Below, in pieces: positions 16,788 through 24,425 of a stretch of DNA of 34,080 nt. The notes under the pieces were generated by a model that was not told the origin of the DNA, searched no databases, and saw only the letters and a list, made by a program, of their open reading frames with translations. Both the position numbers and the translations under genes were made by a program. Source of the stretch: Acidobacteriota bacterium (GTDB lineage: Bacteria > Acidobacteriota > Vicinamibacteria > Vicinamibacterales > 2-12-FULL-66-21); assembly GCA_013362195.1 (NCBI GenBank), contig JABFWM010000098.1:1-34080 (forward strand). Reading direction: 5' to 3'. How positions within the stretch are numbered: the first letter of the stretch is position 1; the number at the start of each line of letters is the position of its first letter.

Positions 16788-18028
16788 TCGTCCTGTCGGG
16801 TGCCGACCTCGTGCTGCCCGATCGCGTGCTGGCCGGCGGCACCCTCGTCCTCGACGGCGATCGCATCGCGGAGATCGTGCCGGGGCCGCGTCAGGCCTCC
16901 GCTTCGTCATCCGGTCCCGCATCGGCCGTGGCGTTCGATCTCACGGGCCACTACGTCGTGCCCGGCTTCATCGACGTGCACGTGCACGGCGTCGAAGGCC
17001 TCGACACGCTGGAAAGCCGCGGCGCGATTCGCGAGATCGCGGGACGGCTCACCAAGTACGGCGTGACGGGGTTCTGCCCGACCTCGCTCGCGTGCGCCCC
17101 CGACGTCCTGCGCATGATGCTCGAAGCGGTGCGGGACGCGCGTACGACCCGCGCACCCGGCGGCGCCCGCGTCCTGCCGGCGCACCTCGAGAGCAACTTC
17201 ATCAATCCCGAGTTCAAGGGCGCGCAGCCGCTCGAGTGCCTGCGGCTGCCGCCCGGATCGCACCGTGTGCATGCCGGGTCGCCGCAGACCGGCCGGGCCG
17301 ATGGCGAATGGAGCGGCGAGGACATCCTGCGCGAGATTGAAAACGCGCGTCCCGACGTCGGTATCATCACGGTCGCGCCGGAACTCGACGCCGGGATCCC
17401 GCTCATCGAGTCGTTCGTCTCGCACGGGCATCACGTGTCGCTCGGGCACTCGGGCGCGACCTACGAACAAGGCATGCTGGGCATCCGGGCCGGCGCCACA
17501 CAGGCGACGCATCTGTTCAATCGCATGCCGCCCGTCGCGCACCGCGCGCCCGGCCTCGCGGGCGCGGTGCTCGAGTCGGACGACATCATCGCGGAGCTCG
17601 TCTGCGACGGCGTGCACGTGCACCCGGGCATGATGCGCGTCGCGCTCGCCGCCAAGCGCCCGGACCGCATCATGGCGATCACCGACGGCACGGCCGGGTC
17701 CGGCCTCGCGTCCGGGTCCCGGGCCGCGATCGGTGGCCGCGCGATTCGGATCGCCGACGCCGCGTACCTCGACGACGGCACGCTCGCGGGCAGCGTCCTG
17801 ACGATGGATCGGGCCTTTGCGAAATTGACCGCCGAGGTGGGGCTGAGCCTCAGTGACGCGGCCACCGTGTGTTCGACGACGCCGGCGCGGGCGCTCGGGC
17901 TGCAGGGCTTTGGCGTCATTTCGCCCGGCGCGATCGCCGACTTCGCCGTCCTCGACCGCGACCTGCGCGTCGTCCAGACGTGGATCGCGGGAACGCTCGC
18001 GTGGGGCGGCCCGTCTACTTCCGTATGA
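16784..18028 (+). CDS. nagA: N-acetylglucosamine-6-phosphate deacetylase
   Basis: VVPGFIDVHVHGVEGLDT, LPAHLESNFINPEFKGAQ, LGHSGATYEQ, ATHLFNRMPP, ITDGTAGSG; ATGA overlap with upstream gene. Confidence 0.93.
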   Translation: MIVLSGADLVLPDRVLAGGTLVLDGDRIAEIVPGPRQASASSSGPASAVAFDLTGHYVVPGFIDVHVHGVEGLDTLESRGAIREIAGRLTKYGVTGFCPTSLACAPDVLRMMLEAVRDARTTRAPGGARVLPAHLESNFINPEFKGAQPLECLRLPPGSHRVHAGSPQTGRADGEWSGEDILREIENARPDVGIITVAPELDAGIPLIESFVSHGHHVSLGHSGATYEQGMLGIRAGATQATHLFNRMPPVAHRAPGLAGAVLESDDIIAELVCDGVHVHPGMMRVALAAKRPDRIMAITDGTAGSGLASGSRAAIGGRAIRIADAAYLDDGTLAGSVLTMDRAFAKLTAEVGLSLSDAATVCSTTPARALGLQGFGVISPGAIADFAVLDRDLRVVQTWIAGTLAWGGPSTSV

Positions 18029-18915
18029 GATCCGTCCTCCCGGCGATTGTGTGCGTGTCCGCCGCGTCGCTCTGCAGCGCCTGCGTCGTCGTCGATTCGC
18101 AGGGGCACATCAGCCGCGAAGAAAAGCGCTTCCAGGTCACCGGCACGCCGGACCTGCGCCTGACGACATTCGACGGCGCGATCGACGTTCGCGCCGGCGA
18201 AGGCCGCGACGTCGTGGTGGAAATCGAGAAGCGCGGCGCCTCGAAGGAGACCGTGGAACGGCTCCAGGTGGACGCGACGCAGGACGGCAATCGCATTCAG
18301 GTCGACGTGAAGCGCCCGGCCGGCGATGCCCCGTTCTTCGGGATCGGCCATCACATCTCGCCGACGGCCCGGCTGATCGTCACGATGCCGAGGCGCGGCA
18401 ACATCGTGGCGCGCAGCGGCGACGGATCCATCCGCATCGATGCGGTGCACGGACGCGTCGAGCTCCGCACCGGCGACGGCAGCATCCGTGCGCACGAAAT
18501 CGGCGGGCAGGTGGTGCTCGACACCAACGATGGCTCCGTGGTGCTCGACGGCGTGGACGGCGACGTCGATCTCACGACCGGCGACGGCAGCGTGACCGTG
18601 TCGGGGAAACCCGGCGCGTTGCGCGTGAAAACGGGTGACGGATCGATCACGCTTCGGGCCGACGCCGGGACGGTGATGAAGGACGACTGGTCGGTCACCA
18701 GCGGCGATGGCGGCGTGACGGTGTACCTGCCGCCCGACTTCGCGGCGGATCTCGATGCGCACACCGGCGACGGCGCCATTCGGAGCGACCTCGACGTCAC
18801 CGGCGGCACCAGCGACGATCGCGAACGCCGCTCGCTGCGCGGGCGCCTGGGCGCCGGCGGCAAGGTGCTGAAGATTCGTACGTCGGATGGCTCGATTCGA
18901 CTGAAGAGCGGCTAG
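18025..18915 (+). CDS. DUF4097-type beta-strand repeat lipoprotein
   Basis: Lipobox-like SLCSACVVV; about eight TGDGSI/SDGSI repeats; ATGA overlap with nagA. Confidence 0.82.
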   Translation: MRSVLPAIVCVSAASLCSACVVVDSQGHISREEKRFQVTGTPDLRLTTFDGAIDVRAGEGRDVVVEIEKRGASKETVERLQVDATQDGNRIQVDVKRPAGDAPFFGIGHHISPTARLIVTMPRRGNIVARSGDGSIRIDAVHGRVELRTGDGSIRAHEIGGQVVLDTNDGSVVLDGVDGDVDLTTGDGSVTVSGKPGALRVKTGDGSITLRADAGTVMKDDWSVTSGDGGVTVYLPPDFAADLDAHTGDGAIRSDLDVTGGTSDDRERRSLRGRLGAGGKVLKIRTSDGSIRLKSG

Positions 18916-18927
18916 CATTTCAAGAAC

Positions 18928-18940
18928 GGGGCTCCGCCCC
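18928..18940. terminator. GC-rich hairpin between convergent genes (GGGGC-TCC-GCCCC), possible bidirectional terminator
   Basis: 5-bp stem, 3-nt loop in the 50-bp gap between convergent DUF4097 and queC genes; no clear U-tract. Confidence 0.3.
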
Positions 18941-18965
18941 CGAACCCCGGCTGCGCGCCCTGGGA

Positions 18966-19700
18966 TTAACGCGGCGGCGCCTCCCGGTACGGCGTTGGAT
19001 CCTCCACGCCGGCTTCCCTGAACGCGTCGCGGCGCTCGCGGCACTTGCTGCAGCGGCCGCAATGCTGCCCGCCCGACGGCTGCATACACGACAGCGTCAG
19101 CTCCAGCGGGACGCGGAGCGCGACCGCTTTCCGAATCACGTCGGCCTTGTGCAGGGACGCGAACGGCGCCTCGATGCCGATCGGATGCGCGAGTCCGAGC
19201 GACAGCGCCCGCGCCATCGCGGCGAAGAACTCCGGCGTCGCGTCGGGAAAGGGATTGCCGGCCAGCGGACCGATGGCGACCCGCGAGATGCCGGCGCGCG
19301 CCATGTACACGGCGGCCTTCGAGAGCAGGATGACGTTGCGCCCGTCGATGAACACGTCCTCGTCGGGGGTGTCGAAGGCGGGCGGCTCACCGCGCACCGC
19401 CCAGTGATGGGAGGGGAACACGTCGCGCATGTCGAAGTGCAGGTGCACGAGCGGCGCGACGCGGTCGCGCATCGGCAGCGCGTCGAGGAACCGGGCCGCC
19501 ATCGCCTGCTCTTCCTTCTCCCACGCGAAGCCGACGCCGACGTAGATCGGCGCGACCTTGCTCGTCCGCGCCGGCGGGCGCTCGGGTGGATCGCCATCCG
19601 TGACGGCGTCGCCGCCGGCAGCGGCGACTGCGACGAGGACGGCGCTGTCGAGCCCACCCGAGAAAAGCACCGCGGTATAATCCGCAGGATCGACGGTCAC
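18966..19700 (-). CDS. queC: 7-cyano-7-deazaguanine synthase (QueC) family protein
   Basis: PP-loop LFSGGLDSAV; C-terminal zinc site LSCMQPSGGQHCGRCSKCRERRDAF. Confidence 0.85.
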   Translation of the reverse strand: MTVDPADYTAVLFSGGLDSAVLVAVAAAGGDAVTDGDPPERPPARTSKVAPIYVGVGFAWEKEEQAMAARFLDALPMRDRVAPLVHLHFDMRDVFPSHHWAVRGEPPAFDTPDEDVFIDGRNVILLSKAAVYMARAGISRVAIGPLAGNPFPDATPEFFAAMARALSLGLAHPIGIEAPFASLHKADVIRKAVALRVPLELTLSCMQPSGGQHCGRCSKCRERRDAFREAGVEDPTPYREAPPR

Positions 19701-19724
19701 ACGTTCACCACATCACGAGCATCC

Positions 19725-20129
19725 ATGTACCTCGTCACGAAACGCATCGAGTTCTGCTACGGCCACCGCCTGCTCGACTACGACGGCGTCTGCAAGCACC
19801 CGCACGGCCACAACGCTTCGGTCGAAGTGGAGGTCCGGACGGATCGCCTGGACAACCGGAACATGGTGGCGGATTTCAGCGACATCAAGCGCGTCGTCAA
19901 AGGGTGGATCGATCGCGAGCTGGATCACAAGATGATCCTGCGGCAGGACGATCCGCTGGTGAAGCCGATGAAGGAGCTCGGCGAGCCGATGTACCTGCTC
20001 GAAAGCAACCCCACGGTCGAGCGGCTCGCGAAACTCATTTACGACAAGGGCCGCGAACTCGGCGTCGACATCGTCGCCGTGCGCATCTGGGAGACACCGA
20101 CATCGTTCGCGTCATACTCCGAGAACTGA
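19725..20129 (+). CDS. queD: 6-carboxytetrahydropterin synthase (QueD) family protein
   Basis: FCYGHRL, KHPHGHNASVEVEV and IWETPTSFASY motifs; divergent partner of queC. Confidence 0.87.
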   Translation: MYLVTKRIEFCYGHRLLDYDGVCKHPHGHNASVEVEVRTDRLDNRNMVADFSDIKRVVKGWIDRELDHKMILRQDDPLVKPMKELGEPMYLLESNPTVERLAKLIYDKGRELGVDIVAVRIWETPTSFASYSEN

Positions 20130-20257
20130 CGCGACGGCGGGCCTGAAGTCCGGCCCGGCGTGGACACGATGACCCGGACACGACATGTATCGCGGGGCCG
20201 GGGCTTCCAATCCGGCATCGCCGGCCGCTACCGCCTGCTGCTTACCACCGACTCTGC

Positions 20258-21694
20258 CTACTTCTTGAAAGGCGCCTCGTACGAGAAGTAGGCGAGGATG
20301 CCGGCACTCGACGATCCTGCCGTCCACGAGATCGGGACCGCCGCCCCGATGATGATTTGGGTGTCGGCCGCGAGGTTCCACCCGCCGCGCACGCCGGGTG
20401 CGAGGACGAACGTGCGGTCGCGCTCCGTCGCGCGGCGTCCGTCGCGCACGACTTCCTGCTGATCGAACGTCAACACCGACTCCAGCATCACGTGCAGCAT
20501 CGGCGCGGCGCGATAGATCGCGCTTCCGGCAAGCTGCGGCACGACCAGGTTCGGGCGGTTCGACCGGTGCGTCCACGTCATGCCGCCGTTCCAGTGGAAA
20601 TAGAGGTCGTCGCGCTGTTTGCTGAACGGCAGATTGAACTGCAGGCCGGTCGAGCGATCCGTCCGGGCGGTCGGGACAATGGCGCTGAGGCGCGGTGAGA
20701 ACGCCGGCCGTCCGGGCCCTTCTTCCAGCAGCTGCAGGCGGTAGTTGACCAGCGTGTCGCCAAGACCTTCGGCGCCGCCCATCGACGAAAACGGAATCGT
20801 GTAGGACACCTGGTGACGCACACCCGTGACCGGCCATTCCTGCGTGAAGGTCAGGAACCAGTCGCCGTCCTGATGCATCCAGTTGACGATGTTCTGGAAG
20901 GTGCCGGGTTCCTGGTTGAACGCTTCTTCGACCAGGAACGAGTTGTCGGTAATGTCGAATGGCTCCTCGACCGGCGGCGTCTGCGCGCTGGCGCCGACCG
21001 CACTCGCGATCCACAGGCACACCACCCCGATGGCCTGCACGAGCACCTTCGAGGCCGCGCGCGCACCAATCGTGATCTCGCGCCTGCCGCGGCCGCGCAG
21101 CCGGACGCTGTCGGCGGCGGCGTCTCGCTCCTCGACGCTGACGCGCTGCCCCGGCTTGAGATCGTGGCGCTCCACGAAACGCAGGAACTCGCTGTCCTGA
21201 TCGGTGACGCGCCGGATGGTGACCGGCTCGTGCAGCGGGCACGTCATCAACGTGTCGTACTCGGGCCGGGTCACGGTGCCGTCTGCATCGGGAATCGGAT
21301 CGCCATGCGGATCGGCCGACGGCCGCCCGAGCATCTCGTCCATCAGTTCGATCAGCCGATCCGAGACCGCGTGCTCGAGGTGCTCCGCTTCGTCGTGCAC
21401 CTCCGCCCAGCTCATGCCCATCACGTTGACGAGGAAGAGCTCGATGAGCCGATGGCGCCTGAGCACCAGCGCCGCGAGCTTCTCGCCGGCCTTGGTCAGG
21501 CGCACGCCCACGTACGGCTCGTAGCGCACCAGGCCTGACTCGGCCAGGGTCTTGACCATCGTCGTCGCGGTGCCCGGCGTCACGCCCAGCGCGGCGGCGA
21601 GCTGTCCCATCGGCACGAGCGCGGGCGTATCGCCCGCCGTCTGCGCCTGGAGAATGGCCTTCAGGTAGTTCTCGACGGTTGGACTGGCAGCCAT
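20258..21694 (-). CDS. MntR/DtxR-family metalloregulator fused to a signal-like hydrophobic segment and outer-membrane beta-barrel-like domain
   Basis: One uninterrupted ORF: HTH GQLAAALGVTPGTATTMVKTL, metal/dimerization VHDEAEHLEHAVSDRL, FeoA-like SH3 domain, then QAIGVVCLWIASAVGASAQTPP and ~230 aa of amphipathic strand-rich sequence. Confidence 0.82.
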   Translation of the reverse strand: MAASPTVENYLKAILQAQTAGDTPALVPMGQLAAALGVTPGTATTMVKTLAESGLVRYEPYVGVRLTKAGEKLAALVLRRHRLIELFLVNVMGMSWAEVHDEAEHLEHAVSDRLIELMDEMLGRPSADPHGDPIPDADGTVTRPEYDTLMTCPLHEPVTIRRVTDQDSEFLRFVERHDLKPGQRVSVEERDAAADSVRLRGRGRREITIGARAASKVLVQAIGVVCLWIASAVGASAQTPPVEEPFDITDNSFLVEEAFNQEPGTFQNIVNWMHQDGDWFLTFTQEWPVTGVRHQVSYTIPFSSMGGAEGLGDTLVNYRLQLLEEGPGRPAFSPRLSAIVPTARTDRSTGLQFNLPFSKQRDDLYFHWNGGMTWTHRSNRPNLVVPQLAGSAIYRAAPMLHVMLESVLTFDQQEVVRDGRRATERDRTFVLAPGVRGGWNLAADTQIIIGAAVPISWTAGSSSAGILAYFSYEAPFKK

Positions 21695-21719
21695 TTGAAT
21701 TCGATGATAGTCTAAGATT

Positions 21720-21741
21720 TGATTTTGAGTCGTCAAAATCA
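21720..21741. promoter_or_regulatory. candidate operator: perfect 9-bp-arm inverted repeat TGATTTTGA-GTCG-TCAAAATCA
   Basis: In the 68-bp divergent intergenic region between the MntR-like fusion (start 21694) and the multicopper oxidase (start 21763). Confidence 0.62.
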
Positions 21742-21762
21742 GCTTGGCACCAGGGAGCGTGT

Positions 21763-22827
21763 ATGGCCCCGACAGTTGGTCTCACCCGCCGTGCATGGAT
21801 GCGGCTCGTCGGCGCCGGCGCGGCCGCCGCGGCACCGCTGGCGCGGTCGCCCCACGGCGCCGCCGCGCAGGGGAGCGGTCCCGGCGCGCCGCCGCCGCTG
21901 CCGCACGCCGCCCACGCGATGGGCCCGGTCGGGCGCGTGACATCCGACGCCATCAACCCGACGGCCTTTCTCCGGACCTGGAACTTCGCCGATCTGCCGC
22001 CCGAGAAGCGTGCCGAGTACTACCGCGAAACGCGCCGGCCCGACGGGTCGTTGCTGCGCGAGTACCGGCTCGTGGCCGTCGACCGCGAGATCGAGATCGC
22101 GCCCGGCGTGTTCTTCCCGGCCTGGACGTTCAACGGTCAGGTGCCCGGACCCACGCTGCGCGCGACGGAAGGCGATCGCGTCCGGGTGACGTTCGTGAAC
22201 GAAGCATCGCATCCGCACACCATCCACTTCCACGGCTGGCACCCTCCCGAGATGGACGGCTCGCTGCCGGAGCATCAGGTGGTGCCGGGCGGGCAGTTCG
22301 TCTACGAGTTCGACGCGGACCCGTTCGGGCTGCACTTGTATCACTGCCACGCGGCGCCGCTGAAGCGTCACATTCACAAGGGCCTTTACGGCGCGTTCAT
22401 CGTCGATCCGCGCGGCGGGCGCCCGCCCGCCGATGAACTCGTCATGGTGATGAACGGCTTCGACACGAACTTCGACGCCGATAACGAGGTCTACGCGGTC
22501 AACACCATCGCGCATCACTACACGCACGAGCCCATCGTTGTCGGCGTCGGCGCGCTCGTCCGCCTCTACGTCGTCAACGTCACGGAGTTCGATCTCGTCA
22601 ACAGCCTGCATCTCCACGGGATGTTCTTCACCGTGAACCGCACCGGCACGACCCTGACGGGCGGCGAAGTCACCGACACGGTGATGCTCTGCCAGGGCGA
22701 GCGCGCGATCCTCGAGACGCGTTTTCGATTTCCCGGCCTCTTCATGTTCCACGCCCATCAGAGCGAGTTCGCGGAACTCGGCTGGATGGGCCTGTTCGAA
22801 GCCGTGGGGGTGCGTCGTGATACCTGA
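21763..22827 (+). CDS. two-domain multicopper oxidase-type protein with TAT signal
   Basis: TAT-like LTRRAWMRLVGAGAAAAAP; copper motifs HTIHFHGWH, LHLYHCHAAPLKRHIHKG, LHLHGMFF, FMFHAHQSEFAELGWMG. Confidence 0.88.
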   Translation: MAPTVGLTRRAWMRLVGAGAAAAAPLARSPHGAAAQGSGPGAPPPLPHAAHAMGPVGRVTSDAINPTAFLRTWNFADLPPEKRAEYYRETRRPDGSLLREYRLVAVDREIEIAPGVFFPAWTFNGQVPGPTLRATEGDRVRVTFVNEASHPHTIHFHGWHPPEMDGSLPEHQVVPGGQFVYEFDADPFGLHLYHCHAAPLKRHIHKGLYGAFIVDPRGGRPPADELVMVMNGFDTNFDADNEVYAVNTIAHHYTHEPIVVGVGALVRLYVVNVTEFDLVNSLHLHGMFFTVNRTGTTLTGGEVTDTVMLCQGERAILETRFRFPGLFMFHAHQSEFAELGWMGLFEAVGVRRDT

Positions 22828-24028
22828 AACGACTCGTGACGCGCCGTCGCCGCGCCAGCGACTGTGGGTTGCCGCGGTGATTCCGCTCGCCGCGCTTGCC
22901 GTGCTGCTCGCCGCCCTCGTGTTCGTCCGCCCCGCGGATCGACTGCGCGGCGTCGGTGTGCCGCCGGTCGAACGGCTCACGGTCGAGCGCACCGTCCTCC
23001 GCCCCGGCGGCATCCTGCTGTCGATCCTGAACGATGGGCCGGATCCCGTCACGATCGCTCAGGTTAGCGTAGATGACGCCTACTGGTCGTTCACTGCGGA
23101 TCGGGGCACGACGCTGAAGCATCTCGGGCGTACGCAGCTGACCATTCCTTACCCGTGGGTCGACGGGGAAGCGCACACCATCAAGCTCCTCACCTCCACT
23201 GGCACCGCGTTCGAACACGAGGTAGCGGTTGCGACGCCGACCCCGCAGCCCGACGCGCAGTATTTCGTGACGTTCACCCTCATCGGCCTCTACGTCGGCG
23301 TACTTCCGGTTGCGGCGGGTCTTCTCTGGTTTCCGTTCATGCGACGCCTCGGCCGAACGGGTCTCGACGTGCTGCTCGCGCTGACCGTCGGACTGCTCGT
23401 CTTTCTGCTCGTCGACACGACGCACGAAGGCCTCGATGCCGCCGCTCGCCTGCCCGACTCGTACCAGGGCGTCGCGCTGTTCGCCTCCGGCGCCGCGGCC
23501 GCGTATCTGGTGCTCGAATGGGTCGGAGCCGTGCTTCGCACGCGACGCACGCACGAGCGGACGGCCGGCGCACCGGGCGCGATCCTCGCGCTGCTCGTCG
23601 CCATCGGCATCGGCCTGCACAACCTTGGCGAAGGGCTGGCGATTGGCGCGGCGTTCACGCTGGGCGAGGCGGCACTCGGCACGCTTTTGATTGTCGGCTT
23701 CACACTGCACAACACGACCGAGGGGCTGGCCATCGTCGCGCCGCTCGCACGGGAGCGGCCGCCCTTGGCGATGCTGCTGCGGCTCGGGCTGATTGGCGGC
23801 GTGCCCACGATCGCCGGCGCATGGATTGGAGGGTTGTTCTATTCTGCGGTCCTCGGCGTGCTGTTCCTCGGCCTCGGCGCCGGGGCCATCGCCCAGGTCG
23901 TCCTGCAGATCTCGCGACAGATCGCCGGACCACAGACCATCGGCGAGCGGCTGACGTCCGTCCCGGTCCTCTCCGGCCTCGCAGCGGGGTTCGCGGTGAT
24001 GTATGTCACCGGGATGCTGGTCGGGTAA
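22817..24028 (+). CDS. ZIP-family metal transporter with N-terminal extracytoplasmic domain
   Basis: ZIP motifs IGLHNLGEGLAIG and FTLHNTTEGLAIV; TM anchor plus ~100-aa beta-rich segment before the ZIP helices; overlaps the oxidase gene by 11 bp. Confidence 0.85.
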   Translation: MIPETTRDAPSPRQRLWVAAVIPLAALAVLLAALVFVRPADRLRGVGVPPVERLTVERTVLRPGGILLSILNDGPDPVTIAQVSVDDAYWSFTADRGTTLKHLGRTQLTIPYPWVDGEAHTIKLLTSTGTAFEHEVAVATPTPQPDAQYFVTFTLIGLYVGVLPVAAGLLWFPFMRRLGRTGLDVLLALTVGLLVFLLVDTTHEGLDAAARLPDSYQGVALFASGAAAAYLVLEWVGAVLRTRRTHERTAGAPGAILALLVAIGIGLHNLGEGLAIGAAFTLGEAALGTLLIVGFTLHNTTEGLAIVAPLARERPPLAMLLRLGLIGGVPTIAGAWIGGLFYSAVLGVLFLGLGAGAIAQVVLQISRQIAGPQTIGERLTSVPVLSGLAAGFAVMYVTGMLVG

Positions 24029-24032
24029 CACG

Positions 24033-24425
24033 ATGACGATGGTGAGCAGATCCGTTCGCGGTCTGGCCATTGGCGCTGCCGCCCTCGCCATCGCGGCGAT
24101 GATTCCGATCATGGGGCTGAGCCGCGAAAGCGAACGTGAGCTTCGGATCGCAGTGATCGATCGCGCGTTCTATGTCGATGGACGGAGCGACGCGAACCCG
24201 ACGCTGACCTTGCGCGCCGGCGAGCGGGTGCGTCTGGTGCTCCGCAACAACGACGGCGGGATGAAGCACGACTTCACCATCCGCGCGTGGGGCGTTGCCG
24301 TGCCGCCGATTGACGGGCGCGGCGAGCGCGCGATGACGTTCCGCGTTCCCGAGACACGCGGCGCGGCGGTCTATAACTGCACGCCACATCCGGTCTCGAT
24401 GCGGGGGACGATCATCGTCGAATGA
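24033..24425 (+). CDS. membrane-anchored cupredoxin-like protein
   Basis: N-terminal TM; copper ligand pattern MKHDFTI...YNCTPHPVSMRG (H...C-x2-H-x3-M). Confidence 0.78.
   Translation: MTMVSRSVRGLAIGAAALAIAAMIPIMGLSRESERELRIAVIDRAFYVDGRSDANPTLTLRAGERVRLVLRNNDGGMKHDFTIRAWGVAVPPIDGRGERAMTFRVPETRGAAVYNCTPHPVSMRGTIIVE

Noticed and set aside
17461-19089. 542-aa - strand ORF across nagA, DUF4097 and queC
   Set aside because: Antisense to three recognisable genes; low-quality composition.
20112-21956. 614-aa - strand ORF overlapping the metalloregulator fusion
   Set aside because: Alternate frame of the same strand, Arg/Ala/Gly-rich; the 20258-21694 frame carries all domain motifs.
22742-24112. 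456-aa - strand ORF opposite the ZIP gene
   Set aside because: Antisense shadow; ZIP motifs are on the + strand.
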